Source: Lamellibrachia satsuma
Lineage: Eukaryota; Annelida; Polychaeta; Sabellida; Siboglinidae
Reading direction: 5' to 3'
Assembly: GCA_033239005.1 (NCBI GenBank)
Contig: BSQZ01000035.1
Coordinates: 2,290,001-2,354,000 of the forward strand
DNA length: 64,000 nucleotides
In this document: positions 46,519 through 55,891 of the stretch, piece after piece
How the letters are laid out: each line of letters opens with the position of its first letter
Numbering within the stretch: the first letter of the stretch is position 1
The notes under the pieces: model-generated
Told to the model about the DNA's origin: nothing
Seen by the model: the letters and a program-made list of their open reading frames with translations, nothing else
Database searches by the model: none
Translations under genes and position numbers: made by a program

Positions 46519-47305
46519 TAGGTTGGGTTGCCATGCTGTGTCACGTGTACGAGCTGAGACATGAGACTAGGTTGGGCTGCCATGCTGTGTCACGTGTACG
46601 AGCTGAGACATGAGACTAGGTTGGGTTGTCATGCCGTGCCACGTGTACGAGCTGAGACATGAGACTAGGTTGGGTTGCCATGCTGTGCCACGTGTACGAG
46701 CTGAGACATGAGACTAGGTTGGGTTGTCATGCTGTGCCACGTGTACGAGCCGAGACATGAGACTAGGTTGGGTTGTCATGCCGTGCCACGTGTACGAGCT
46801 GAGACATGAGACTAGGTTGGGTTGCCATGCCGTGCCACGTGTACGAGCCGAGACATGAGACTAGGTTGGGTTGCCATGCTGTGCCACGTGTACGAGCTGA
46901 GACGTGAGACTAGGTTGGGCTGCCATGCTGTGCCACGTGTACGAGCTGAGACGTGAGACTAGGTTGGGTTGTCATGCTGTGTCACGTGTACGAGCTGAGA
47001 CGTGAGACTAGGTTGGGCTGCCATGCTGTGCCACGTGTACGAGCTGAGACGTGAGACTAGGTTGGGTTGTCATGCCGTGCCACGTGTACGAGCTGAGACG
47101 TGAGACTAGGTTGGGTTGCCATGCTGTGCCACGTGTACGAGCTGAGACATGAGACTAGGTTGGGTTGCCATGCTGTGCCACGTGTACGAGCTGAGACGTG
47201 AGACTAGGTTGGGCTGCCATGTTGTGCCACGTGTACGAGTTGAGACGTGAGACTAGGTTGGGTTGCCATGCTGTGCCACGTGTACGAGCTGAGACATGAG
47301 ATTAG
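46519..47305. repeat. 49-bp minisatellite with an E-box in every unit
   Basis: About 16 units: ACTAGGTTGGGTTGCCATGC, TGTGCCACGTGTACGAGC, TGAGACATGAG. Each carries CACGTG. Variation is limited to a few positions (GTTGCC/GCTGCC, CATGAG/CGTGAG). Confidence 0.95.
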
Positions 47306-47308
47306 CGT

Positions 47309-47640
47309 ATTCGTGGAGAAGAAGGGGGCAGAAGTACCGGCATTCACTGACCCCTTATGGATGTGCGATTTTGCATTTTAGTCTACGTCACGGAGCACCT
47401 CAGTCTGCTGAACGCCAAACTCCAGAGAACAGAACAACTAATCAATGATCTCTGCCAGTTTGTCTCCACTTTCGAGACCAGGTTTCGATTGTGGGAGACA
47501 CAACTGCGGGATGCAAATTACTTCCCGACACCCATAGAAAACAAACCAGCCACAACGGACATGTAGGCCTTCGTAGCATTCATTGAGCTGCTGAGACGAG
47601 AGTTTGATGACCGATTGACAAGTATCAGGGCTCGCAACAG
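47309..47640 (+). pseudogene. hAT transposase fragment (GTF2IRD2/Charlie8-type)
   Basis: 47309-47390 reads VFVEKKGAEVPAFTDPLWMC, DFAF, then a stop. After a frame change 47380-47566 reads TEHLSLLNAKLQRTEQLIND, LCQFVSTFETRFRLWETQLR and ENKPATTDM. It ends near FIELLRREFDDRL. This is the hAT region that mammals keep in GTF2IRD2. The N-terminal catalytic part and C-terminal dimerisation region are absent, lost where the minisatellite and the LINE fragment now sit. Confidence 0.7.
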
Positions 47641-47644
47641 GGAG

Positions 47645-48125
47645 TGAAAAAAAACTTCAACGTGTCCAAAATTGTTTGGCTAGGGTAGTTACACGATCTC
47701 CTCGTTTCTCTCGCTCACTGCCACTTCTAAAATCATTGCATTGGCTCCCTGTGTGATATCACATTATTTTTAAGAGCTGTACAATTACCTATCAAGCCTT
47801 TTCAACCAAATAACCTGCATATTTGCATTCAATGTTCACTCCAGCAAGACAACCCAGACAGCTTCGGTCGTCTGGTTCTGGTTTACTTTCTGTTCCCAGA
47901 GTTAAGACAAATGCTGGAACTCGATCTTTCTCGGTTGCCGCAAAATTGCCTATCCTCCTTAGTTTCTTGGCCCCTCCATCCATCGGTTGACGACTTTTTG
48001 CATTGTACATACACTGCACATTGCATACACAACAAAAATGCCTAATCCTTTGGTTTTGTTGCGCCACTGAGCTTGGATTTTCCGAGGATATTGGCGCAAA
48101 AGAAGTAATTTTATTATTATTATTA
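47645..48125 (+). pseudogene. L2-like LINE 3' fragment nested in the hAT element
   Basis: The + strand reads [33 protein letters not shown], then [20 protein letters not shown] and PRVKTNAGTR. It ends in GGCGCAAAAGAAGTAATTTT and (ATT)n at 48108-48126. The 5' side starts within AGTGAAAAAAAACTTCAACG. Confidence 0.75.
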
Positions 48126-48429
48126 TAAGATGAACTTCGTATAATGCAAGCCATGAACGCATCTAACAGATGGACATTTGGATGACGTGCTGAGGCTCGC
48201 AGTGTCAAGTCTGCAGCCAGATGTGGGACACTTGGTGGCGCAGCAAAATCTCTAGCATCAGACGTCAGTGGCACACGGGTCCATATGGCATCAGCGGCAT
48301 GCCAAGAACACGTAATATGAATAATGTGTGTTTTTAAACAGCATAGTGACTATCGAACTGTTGTTAAAAATCAGACCTGTTTACAACAACACTCGATACC
48401 ACTGCTACACACAACGTATGTATGTTGCA

Positions 48430-48430
<1 letters not shown>

Positions 48431-48521
<91 letters not shown>

Positions 48522-48565
48522 ACGTGTTACAAGAATGATAATATCCTTATGTGCATGTTTGCATG

Positions 48566-48649
<84 letters not shown>

Positions 48650-48655
48650 TGTCTA
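48431..48655. repeat. (TA)n and (GTGC)n microsatellites
   Basis: (TA)n at about 48431-48519 and (GTGC)n at about 48567-48651, near the right end of the hAT element. Confidence 0.95.
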
Positions 48656-49030
48656 TGTGGCCCACTGACCTATTCCAAGTCACTAATTTGGCCCTCCGTT
48701 CAAAAAGGTTGCCGAACACTGGTATAGACTATAGTGCAACAGAAGCCACTGTAATGAATATCGTGGGGGGAGGGGGCAACTGTCGGCAACCCACAATAGT
48801 ATTAGTACAAGCTATACATATGAAGGAAGTATATCAGGCATGGGGTCAATTCTGTTTTGTCAACTCCAAAAAATCAGTTCTAATTCCGCCTTGTAAACAT
48901 CAATTCCAACTGTTAAAATGCTAGGCTAAAGAAAAATTCAAATCCAATTTGTTTTAACACAGTTTTATTTGTCACGTGTGAACAATCATATTTAATTAGA
49001 TATGACTAAAACATTATTGTTCGTTAAATG

Positions 49031-49084
49031 CACACACACACACACACACACGCACGCACGCACGCGCGCGCGCGCACAAACACA

Positions 49085-49115
<31 letters not shown>

Positions 49116-49116
49116 C
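49031..49116. repeat. Alternating purine-pyrimidine tract (CA)n-(GCAC)n-(GC)n-(TA)n
   Basis: (CA)n runs into GCACGCACGCACGCGCGCGC and then ATATATATAT after a short break. Confidence 0.9.
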
Positions 49117-49529
49117 AGGGTTGCCACAAAAAACTTTAAAATGGCATCCAGCCATTTCATATGTACTTTCTGCTGCGACACCTCTCCTTGATTTTTGCTA
49201 ACAAAACCAGACATTTTGGACAGCCCTGGACAGTTGGGTCATTAATCTGAGTTTTGAACAGTTTCCCCTGTTTATATCGGTTCCAGGTCATTTGCCCCCC
49301 TTCCGGACATTTGCCCCTTTGTCACTTGCCCCCCAGACATTAGCCCCTTGCCTTATTCAAAATCTGGATATTTGCCCCCTGTCCGTAGCTTCTGAATTAT
49401 TTGTAAGTTTTTTTAAGAAATGTTTTTTTAACTTCTGAATATGAATTCAAGAGATATATATTACCCTAATTGCAATTAATGGTCTTTGTGCCAGATGAGC
49501 CAAGTAAATTACTTTATGTAGTTGGAGAT
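49117..49529. other. Spacer with degenerate CATTTGCCCC motifs
   Basis: 49285-49380 has five variants of a phrase around GACATTTGCCCC. Possibly a transposon end; no partner was found. Confidence 0.4.
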
Positions 49530-49752
49530 TTAACAAGATTTGCCATCCAAGCCAAAGGCCCAGATTGCAAGTGGACAAGGAAGCCATTGGCTTATCGAGA
49601 GTCCAACAATGTTCATCTACTTATAACCCGCCCTCCTGAGATATGTGTCAACCTTGTTTTTAAACATATTCACGCTGCTAGCAGCATTCATTTATTGTCC
49701 TCTGTGAGAACGAGTGCTTCCTGATGTCCAATCTACATTGATCCTTTACTAA

Positions 49753-50664
49753 TTATACCTTCTTGAGTGAGAAAAACATATTTCTATCAATATTTTCATA
49801 CCCATTCAATATCTTAAAAACTTCAATCTGATCTCCTCTTAACCTCCTTGTCTCTAGAGTTGTTAAACCACATTCTTTCAGGCGTTCTTCATAACTAAGG
49901 TCTCTAAGTTCTGGAATCATTTTAGTTGCTCTCCTTTGTATGCGTTCAAGCGTATCTATATCCTTCTTACGATATGGTCTCCATGCTTGTATACAGTAAT
50001 CTAAATGAGGTCTAACTATTGCTTTATAAAGAGGTATAATTAACTTTTTTCCCTTGTATGTTATGTTTCTTCTAATCAATCCAAGAATTTGATTACCCTT
50101 TGAAGCTGCCCTACTACACTGCTCTGAAACTTTCATATCAGCGCTTATTGTAACTCCTAAGTTCTTTTCTTTTACAGTAGTACCAAGAACAGTATCTCCC
50201 ATTTTATAGTTTACATTCAAGTTCCCATGTCCTGTATGTAGGCATTTACATTTCCCAAAATTGAACAGCATCTGCCATTTCTCAGACCATTTCACTAATC
50301 TGTCTAGATCGTTTTGTAAATGTTGTTTATCACCATCAGTATTAACCTTTCTAAACAGTTTTGTGTCATCCGCAAATTTCAGTACGTTACTTGTTATACT
50401 GTCGTCCAAGTCATTTATATAAATTAAGAATAATATAGGTCCTAATACTGATCCTTGAGGTACCCCACTCAAAACCGATTTCCAATTTGAAACTTCTCCA
50501 TCTACTACAACTCGTTGTCTTCTGTCAGTCAGCCATTGTTCTATCCAGTCAGTTATGCTATCCCCGATACCATGGGCTTTTAATTTAAGTAGTAATCTTT
50601 GATGTGGCACTTTGTCAAAAGCTTTCTGAAAATCTAAGTAGATAATATCTACTGGCGATCCCAC
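49753..50664 (-). pseudogene. CR1-like ORF2 C-terminal part: reverse transcriptase palm and thumb
   Basis: 303 codons on the - strand. It reads VDIIYLDFQKAFDKVPHQRL (palm motif A), GVPQGSVLGPILFLIYINDL (motif B), [18 protein letters not shown] (motif C, FADD), then [20 protein letters not shown] and [20 protein letters not shown] (thumb). It ends at SLKKV. It follows the 50675-52183 ORF with an 11-bp gap caused by the frameshift. Confidence 0.85.
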
Positions 50665-50674
50665 ATCTATCCAC

Positions 50675-52183
50675 TTAGTGATTTCTTTCCAAAAACAACA
50701 TATTTGTTAAGCATGACCTCGCTTTAAGGAATCCATGTTGAGATGAATTTAATAATTTATGCTTAACGAGGAAGTCCACCATATGGTCTTTAATTAACCT
50801 TTCTAATAATTTACAAATCACTGACGTTAAACTCACTGGTCTGTCATTCTCTGACTTATTTCTCGAACCCTTTTTAAATAATGGTATGATGTTTGCTTCT
50901 TTCCATTCAAACGGAACAACTCCCTCTTTTAATGACAAATTGAATACTCTTGCAAGTGGTATACTGATTTGTTCTACTGTTTCCATTAGTAATTTTGGAG
51001 GAATCCCATCCACTCCCCGTGATTTGTTATCCTTCATTGCCTTTATTTTCTTAGCTACCAATTCTGGAGTTACAATTAACGGACCTAAATAGTCAGATTT
51101 AGCCCCATGAAATTTAGCATCAGCAACTGGTAATGAACTAATATCTTCTTTGGTAAACACTGAACTGAAGTAACCATTTAGGTCTTCCGCCATTAAAAAC
51201 CCCTGTGATATTATATTTCCAGCACTGTCTTCTAGAGGTCCAACCTTGTCTTGTAGGTTTTGTTTACTCCTGACATATGCGTAAAAACTCTTGCTGTCAT
51301 TTTGTATGTTACATGCCAGTTTTTGTTCATAGCTTCTTTTAGTTTGTCTGATTTCAGTTGTAGCTGCATTAAGTGCCTCTTTGTATTTTACATAGTCTTC
51401 TTCCTTTCTGATACGCCTATAAACCCTCCACATAGTTTGTTTTAGCATTATTTTTCTAATTGCTTCTTTTGACAAGTGTTTCTTTCTACACCGTTTTCCT
51501 TGTTTTTGGAAGGGAACACATTTATCGATGATACTCTCAATTTCATATTTTAGAATATTCCAACATTCAATCGCGGTCTTATTCATCAGCATGTTATTCC
51601 AATCTAGCTTTGCTAAGTATTTTCTCATATCTTTGTAGTTACCTTTGTGGAAGTTTCTCTTGTACGTTTTCTTATTTTTACTTTCTGATTTTACATTGAT
51701 GTTAAAATGTAGTTGATTATGGTCACTATTACCCAATGGTTCAAATATTTTTACATTGTCCACTAATTCTTTTTGTGATGACAAAACTATATCTAATACA
51801 TTTTCTCCCCTGGTTGGTTCTAGTACGTGCTGAGTAAGAAAGCTATCCTGGATTAAACATAGAAATTGTTCATCCTCAATCCCTGTGCTCTCTAGAGAAT
51901 TCCATTGTATGTGTCCATGGTTAAAATCTCCCATTATGATACATCCCCCTTTACTAACTTCCTTTATAGCGGTTTTTATTTTTGCGTTGTCCTCTTCGTT
52001 TATGTTTGGACTTCGGTAAACTAATCCAATAGTTAATTTTGAATTTCTTGAAACAATTTTGCACCAAACAGCTTCATCGCAATCTGCTTCCCTTTCTAGT
52101 TTTATTTCATAAGCCTGAATAGATTCTTTAACATATAAAATAACTCCCCCGCCCCTTCTTCCTATTCGTTCTTTCCTAAACAT
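50675..52183 (-). pseudogene. CR1-like ORF2 N-terminal part: endonuclease and reverse transcriptase fingers
   Basis: 502 codons on the - strand. APE endonuclease: RRGGGVILYVKESIQAYEIK, IIMGDFNHGHIQWNSLES, LDIVLSSQKELVDN, and the catalytic His region GNSDHNQLHFNINVKSE. A linker with basic stretches (KRCRKKHLSKEAIRKIML) leads to the fingers: KKIKAMKDNKSRGVDGIPPK and SLTSVICKLLERLI. It is cut short by a one-base frameshift near 50680; the ORF on the other side (to 49753) continues the domain. The Met at 52183 is internal. The protein would nick target DNA and prime reverse transcription. Confidence 0.85.
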
Positions 52184-52235
52184 TACGTATCCTGTCAGTC
52201 CTAATTCAGCATCTGTTATATCTATGTTGGCCCAT

Positions 52236-52953
52236 AGTAGTATACGTGCAGGAATGGGGGATCAAAAGAGCAGCCCAGTAAAGAGCATCCCATTCACTTC
52301 CGGTATAGAGGCTTCTGGGTAGCCCCAGCGCCCCCTAGCCGTAACCTACATCCACCACCACGAGCGCCCCCTAGCGACTGGAGATAACGGTCATAACCTT
52401 GTGTGTGTGTGGTGACCTGTACTGACCAGGTAGTAACCGCTACCTATCCAGTGATTTCAAAGCATCGAAGTAGTCTGCGATACCCTACCTGTTGTAGCCC
52501 GCGTTACCCTATCACCAACCGACACAACACTTCATGAAGTCACAAATTTTAATATATAAAAATAGCCATACATCATAGTAATAAAAAATAGCTATATATA
52601 AAATAGCTATATATCATATTAAAGCACGTCATAGTAATATAATTATTTGATACATCATATTAAAGCACATAAAATCATATTAATATAGTAATATAATCAG
52701 TTAAAAATAGTTATATCAAATCATATTAAAGCACATCATATATAGTAATATAAATATGTAAAAATAGCCATATATATATTTAACCATATTAAAGCATATA
52801 AATATCGTTCAATATATCATTTAAAAATAGTCATATTAAAGCATATAAATAGCGTTCATTATTTCATTTAAAAATAGCCATATTAAAGAATATTAAAGCA
52901 TAGTAATATTAAAAAGCGATGGAACGTACAAGTTTCCAACACCGTTAACCATA
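52236..52953. other. Putative left terminal region of the Polinton
   Basis: 52236-52540 is GC-richer and contains AGCGCCCCCTAGC at 52327 and again at 52363. 52550-52920 is strongly AT-rich with irregular repeats of ATATTAAAGCACATCATA and AAAATAGCCATATAT. No ORF. The region might act as terminal repeat or promoter, but the partner terminus lies outside the window. Confidence 0.5.
52327..52375 (-). promoter_or_regulatory. Two CTCF-like core motifs
   Basis: The reverse complement of AGCGCCCCCTAGC is GCTAGGGGGCGCT, close to the CTCF core. It occurs exactly twice, 36 bp apart (52327-52339 and 52363-52375). Binding is inference from motif resemblance. Confidence 0.4.
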
Positions 52954-53338
52954 GTGTCTACCGCACGGCAGGAGAAATATGTAGTATATCTGGCATGCTC
53001 ACAGTGTTCCGTTGGAGTCCAGTGTAGTAAGCAGGGGTACTATTGTCCAACACACAAATGGCAGCGATCTCCGACGTACAGAGTCAACCTGCGTGTCCTC
53101 CTGAGAGACAGTATAGGAAGTGAATGTTGGACTAGCGTATTTGATACGCTGGCAGTTATAGTCCTTGGCTTCACCGCGAACGAGTACGTCGCAATGAAGT
53201 CAGAAGACGAGCGGGTGGCTGCCCTGTCTGTGTTGAGGGGGTCCGTGTCAGAGCGACCATTAAAAAGCGCGTCAACAAGGACTACGTAAACTACATTGCG
53301 TCAGAGCTGGAAGTACTTGACGAGGCATTCTCTTTGTA
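52954..53338 (+). pseudogene. RPA-like single-stranded-DNA-binding protein (RPA1 C-terminal OB fold), frameshifted
   Basis: Reads YVVYLACSQCSVGVQCSKQG, YYCPTHKWQRSPTYRVNLRV, SECWTSVFDTLAVIVLGFTA, NEYVAMKSEDERVAALSVLR. A CxxC ... CPTH zinc ribbon is inserted in an OB fold with a W-T-x-F-x-x-A-x-x-I/V-L-G pattern, as in the C-terminal DNA-binding domain of RPA70. At a GGGGG run (53237-53241) the frame shifts; the continuation VRVRATIKKRVNKDYVNYIA matches the last strand and helix of the same domain and ends at TAG 53337. No ATG precedes the domain (only GTG at 52954), so an upstream exon or a lost start is possible; CCATAG at 52953 could be an acceptor. The protein would protect or organise single strands during protein-primed replication. 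Confidence 0.65.
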
Positions 53339-53339
53339 G

Positions 53340-53987
53340 GAGGAAGACAAAGAGAATGCCGTCGCCGCCAGCGCTGACAACAGCAATGAAAGCACATGTC
53401 CTCCTGTTGATGAAATAAGCACGAATCAAAAGGTACGGGACTGGGAAAATACCATGAATAAAAAGGTACAGCAGTGGTTAGACTCGTATGAAGAACGTAA
53501 TCTGTTACCATCCACACCATCCATCACTTCCTCTACCGAACCGACTCTGTGTATAGCAGACGAGGAAAATAACGATGCGGTTATTACCGTAAGCAGCAGC
53601 GAAGCAGCTATGGTTATAAGCAACAGCAGCAGCAGCAGCAGCAGCGGCGGTAGTAACCATGGCAACGATATGCAGGCGACAGCAATGAACATAGACAGAA
53701 TATGGAATCGTACAGAAGCCATGATGAACCCGAACACCTTCAACGCGTTGATAGACGCAGCCTGTGTTCGTTATGCATGTAACGAGGTTGAGCGTATATT
53801 AGATTTATCGGAAGGTGAATATTACGTACCGTCTTCCGGTCTGATCAATCACATCATGCGCTGGGCTGTCATAGCGTTGGAGGAGAGGGTTGGTAAAAGG
53901 CAATGGTGTGTCGATATGGCAGACACGATCAGAGCGACCATAGCCAGTCTATATGCAGGTAAGAACGAAGTTCCTGACATTGATTAA
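53340..53987 (+). CDS. Hypothetical protein downstream of the RPA-like domain
   Basis: Continues in the same frame after TAG 53337, first Met at 53454. It opens with an acidic stretch (EEDKENAVAASADNSNES), then a Ser-rich run from (CAG)n at about 53624-53645. A helical, better-structured C-terminal part follows: MNPNTFNALIDAACVRYACN and SGLINHIMRWAVIALEERVG. It could be the C-terminal extension of the RPA-like protein separated by a stop. CAG/GTAAGA at 53958 and CTATAG at 54018 could bound a 60-bp intron to the next ORF, but the joined phase is off by one base. Confidence 0.45.
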   Translation, partial: EEDKENAVAASADNSNESTCPPVDEISTNQKVRDWENTMNKKVQQWLDSYEERNLLPSTPSITSSTEPTLCIADEENNDAVITVSSSEAAMVISNSSSSSSSGGSNHGNDMQATAMNIDRIWNRTEAMMNPNTFNALIDAACVRYACNEVERILDLSEGEYYVPSSGLINHIMRWAVIALEERVGKRQWCVDMADTIRATIASLYAGKNEVPDID

Positions 53988-54018
53988 ACAGGTGTGTCTT
54001 TTGTTGTCCCGTCTATAG

Positions 54019-54588
54019 ATCCATAACGGTCTACGCCAATTACGAGAGGCGTATGAAAAAACCGACGATGATGATGATGACAAGACGGCAACACCGCCGC
54101 AGCAGCAACAGCAGCGACGAAAACGGAAAATGCCGTCGTTGACCGCGAACGACCTACGGTTGGTGCTCAACAGAAAACGTCGGTTTGCAGCACCAACCGC
54201 AGCAGCAGCAGCAGCAGCAGCAACGTCAACCCCAGCAGCGGCGATGACAACAGCAGCGCCAATGACACCGCCACCCCCACCGCCGTTTCTACTAGATGCA
54301 CAGGGCACCTTCGAGTTCACTCCGGCCTCGCCATCATCGTCGTCGCCACCGTCGCCATCATCGTCATCATTCGAGACACTGAACAATGCATTGTTGTCAA
54401 CACCCTCCGACACACAGCAGCCATCAACATCGTCATCACCGTGCACATGTGATCGCTGCTGCGATGAAAACATTATCAATGAAGCATCATCCCCAAGCAA
54501 TCCGAACATTTTAAATCCACAAGTTGCGAACATTATGATCACAGAGGCAATCACACACTTAATCATAAATCATACCATACACCTCTGA
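54019..54588 (+). CDS. Low-complexity hypothetical protein
   Basis: One frame is open from 54019, first Met at 54130 (MPSLTANDLRLVLNRKRRFA). It is followed by poly-Ala, Pro- and Ser-rich runs from trinucleotide repeats, then a Cys-containing CTCDRCCDENIINEA and a hydrophobic end. There is a poly-Asp and Gln-rich stretch before the Met (DDDDDDK, QQQQQ), so the true start may lie upstream through splicing. No family recognised. The stop codon is the first base triplet of a perfect hairpin. Confidence 0.4.
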   Translation: MHNGLRQLREAYEKTDDDDDDKTATPPQQQQQRRKRKMPSLTANDLRLVLNRKRRFAAPTAAAAAAAATSTPAAAMTTAAPMTPPPPPPFLLDAQGTFEFTPASPSSSSPPSPSSSSFETLNNALLSTPSDTQQPSTSSSPCTCDRCCDENIINEASSPSNPNILNPQVANIMITEAITHLIINHTIHL

Positions 54589-54715
54589 CAGTAGCCGAAG
54601 CTACTGTCAACGTATGTGCAGAAGGGTGCACTCGACTACTGTCAGAGGAGATGCAATCATACCTCATACACGAAGTGGCGTGTTTCAATCCTTGGATGTT
54701 GTAAACAAAGGATTG

Positions 54716-54719
<4 letters not shown>
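54586..54719. terminator. Cluster of three perfect inverted repeats after the ORF
   Basis: TGACAGTAGC/GCTACTGTCA (54586-54609, CGAA loop) starts on the stop codon. CCTCTGACAGTAG (54582) also pairs with CTACTGTCAGAGG (about 54637-54649), giving an alternative fold. GTTTCAATCCTT (54682) pairs with AAGGATTGAAAC (54708-54719). A role in 3'-end formation is inference. Confidence 0.45.
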
Positions 54720-54802
<83 letters not shown>

Positions 54803-54810
54803 CACACACA
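54719..54810. repeat. (CA)n microsatellite
   Basis: About 45 CA units with two AA interruptions. ORFs of Thr-His or Cys-Val are artefacts. Confidence 0.97.
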
Positions 54811-55125
54811 GTAATTGATTTGAATCATATATTGTTTAGTGTCTTTAGTAATTGTTAATGAATTTAATCTTATGTATTTAGTTGTTATATATCATTAGTG
54901 TCACACACAGAGTAATTGATTTGAATCGTATATTGTTATTGACTTTAATCTTATGTGTTTAGTTTTTTTATATATCATTAGTGTCTTTAGTGATTGTTAT
55001 TGACTTTAATCTATGTATGTAGTTGTTATATATCATTAGTGTCTTTATTCTTTTGCGTGTATTTGTTGTCTATGAAATACATATAGTAATCTTTATGCAT
55101 GAAGAGATCGACTTCTATATATACA

Positions 55126-55278
55126 ATTATTCACACACGTGACCTCTGTCGTGGTGTAAAAACCCACAAGTCAGCCATTATTCACACACGTGACCTCTGT
55201 CGTGGTGTAAAAACCCACAAGTCAGCCATTATTCACACACGTGACCTCTGTCGTGGTGTAAAAACCCACAAGTCAGTC
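55126..55278. repeat. 51-bp tandem repeat, three units
   Basis: Unit ATTATTCACACACGTGACCT, CTGTCGTGGTGTAAAAACCC, ACAAGTCAGCC. Each unit has the E-box CACGTG. Confidence 0.92.
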
Positions 55279-55361
55279 ATCATCATAGTAAAACACCCAA
55301 AAGTCGACGTCATATATCATCATCATCAACTTATATATAGAGAATCCTATCTTTTCATATC

Positions 55362-55362
55362 A

Positions 55363-55400
<38 letters not shown>
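55362..55400. repeat. (TA)n tract
   Basis: About 19 TA units upstream of the CCAAT array. Confidence 0.9.
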
Positions 55401-55404
<4 letters not shown>

Positions 55405-55544
55405 CTATTTCATAGACAATGTATTCCATTGAATAAAATAGTCAAAATGGAATGGAACGTGTTGTACCTTCATTATTCGCACGACTGACACCCCTCTTCA
55501 CGAAAGGGAAACCCGTAGCCGATTATGATGGACAATACTAAGTG

Positions 55545-55815
55545 ATCAAAAGTAGCCAAGTTAGGAACGCCTGTGATTGGTCAATAGTACCCATGTTAGG
55601 AACGTCTCTTATTCGTGATTGGTCAATAGTACCCATGTTAGGACCGCCCCTTTTTAGTAATTGACCAATAGTAATCAAGGTAGGAACGCTCTTATTAGTG
55701 ATTGGACAATAGTACCCATGTTAGGAACGCCTCTTATTAGTGATTGACATGTTTAATTGACCAATAGTAATCAAGGTAGGAACGTCTCCTATTAGTGATT
55801 GGACAATTATTAGTG
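55545..55815 (+). promoter_or_regulatory. CCAAT-box array upstream of the polymerase gene
   Basis: Degenerate 40-bp repeats around AGTACCCATGTTAGGAACGC and GTGATTGGTCAATAG. ATTGG at 55576, 55618, 55701 and 55798; CCAAT at 55665 and 55761. Spacing is 36-60 bp. The array ends about 40 bp before the TATA box. NF-Y is the usual CCAAT binder; involvement here is inference. Confidence 0.65.
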
Positions 55816-55843
55816 ATTGACATGTTATCCACCTCGCACCCAC

Positions 55844-55877
55844 TATATAGATGTACTGAGAGTCCATTCCCTCTCAG
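55844..55877 (+). promoter_or_regulatory. TATA box and initiator of the polymerase gene
   Basis: TATATA at 55844-55849 and an initiator-like TCAG with A at 55876, 32 bp apart. The first suitable ATG follows at 55892. This supports 55892 as the start rather than any upstream in-frame codon. Confidence 0.65.
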
Positions 55878-55891
55878 CAGTAGATGCAGTC

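Larger units (their letters stand above)
46099..48721 (+). mobile_element. hAT-type DNA transposon with perfect 8-bp target duplication
   Basis: GTATAGAC occurs at 46091-46098 and 48722-48729. The ends CAGGGGTCGGCAACCT and, inverted, CCAGTGTTCGGCAACCT are typical hAT termini. It contains a hAT transposase remnant (47309-47640), a 49-bp minisatellite, a nested L2-like fragment and two microsatellites. Non-autonomous. Confidence 0.88.
49530..52235 (-). mobile_element. CR1-like LINE copy C, nearly complete ORF2
   Basis: The best-preserved member of the family in the window. On the - strand it runs from [23 protein letters not shown] sequence at 52235 to the 3' end near 49530. Ends of copies A and B1 match its 3' region. 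ORF2 is broken by one frameshift (about 50680) in what is shown. Its 5' side stops abruptly at about 52235, where the Polinton-like element begins. Confidence 0.85.

Noticed and set aside
53958..54018. 60-bp intron joining the two low-complexity Polinton ORFs
   Set aside because: Good CAG/GTAAGA donor and CTATAG acceptor, but the joined frame is out by one base; kept only as a possibility.
53949..54566. 205-codon - strand ORF with Ala, Gly and Asp runs
   Set aside because: Antisense shadow of trinucleotide repeats in the + strand ORF, which fits the gene order better.
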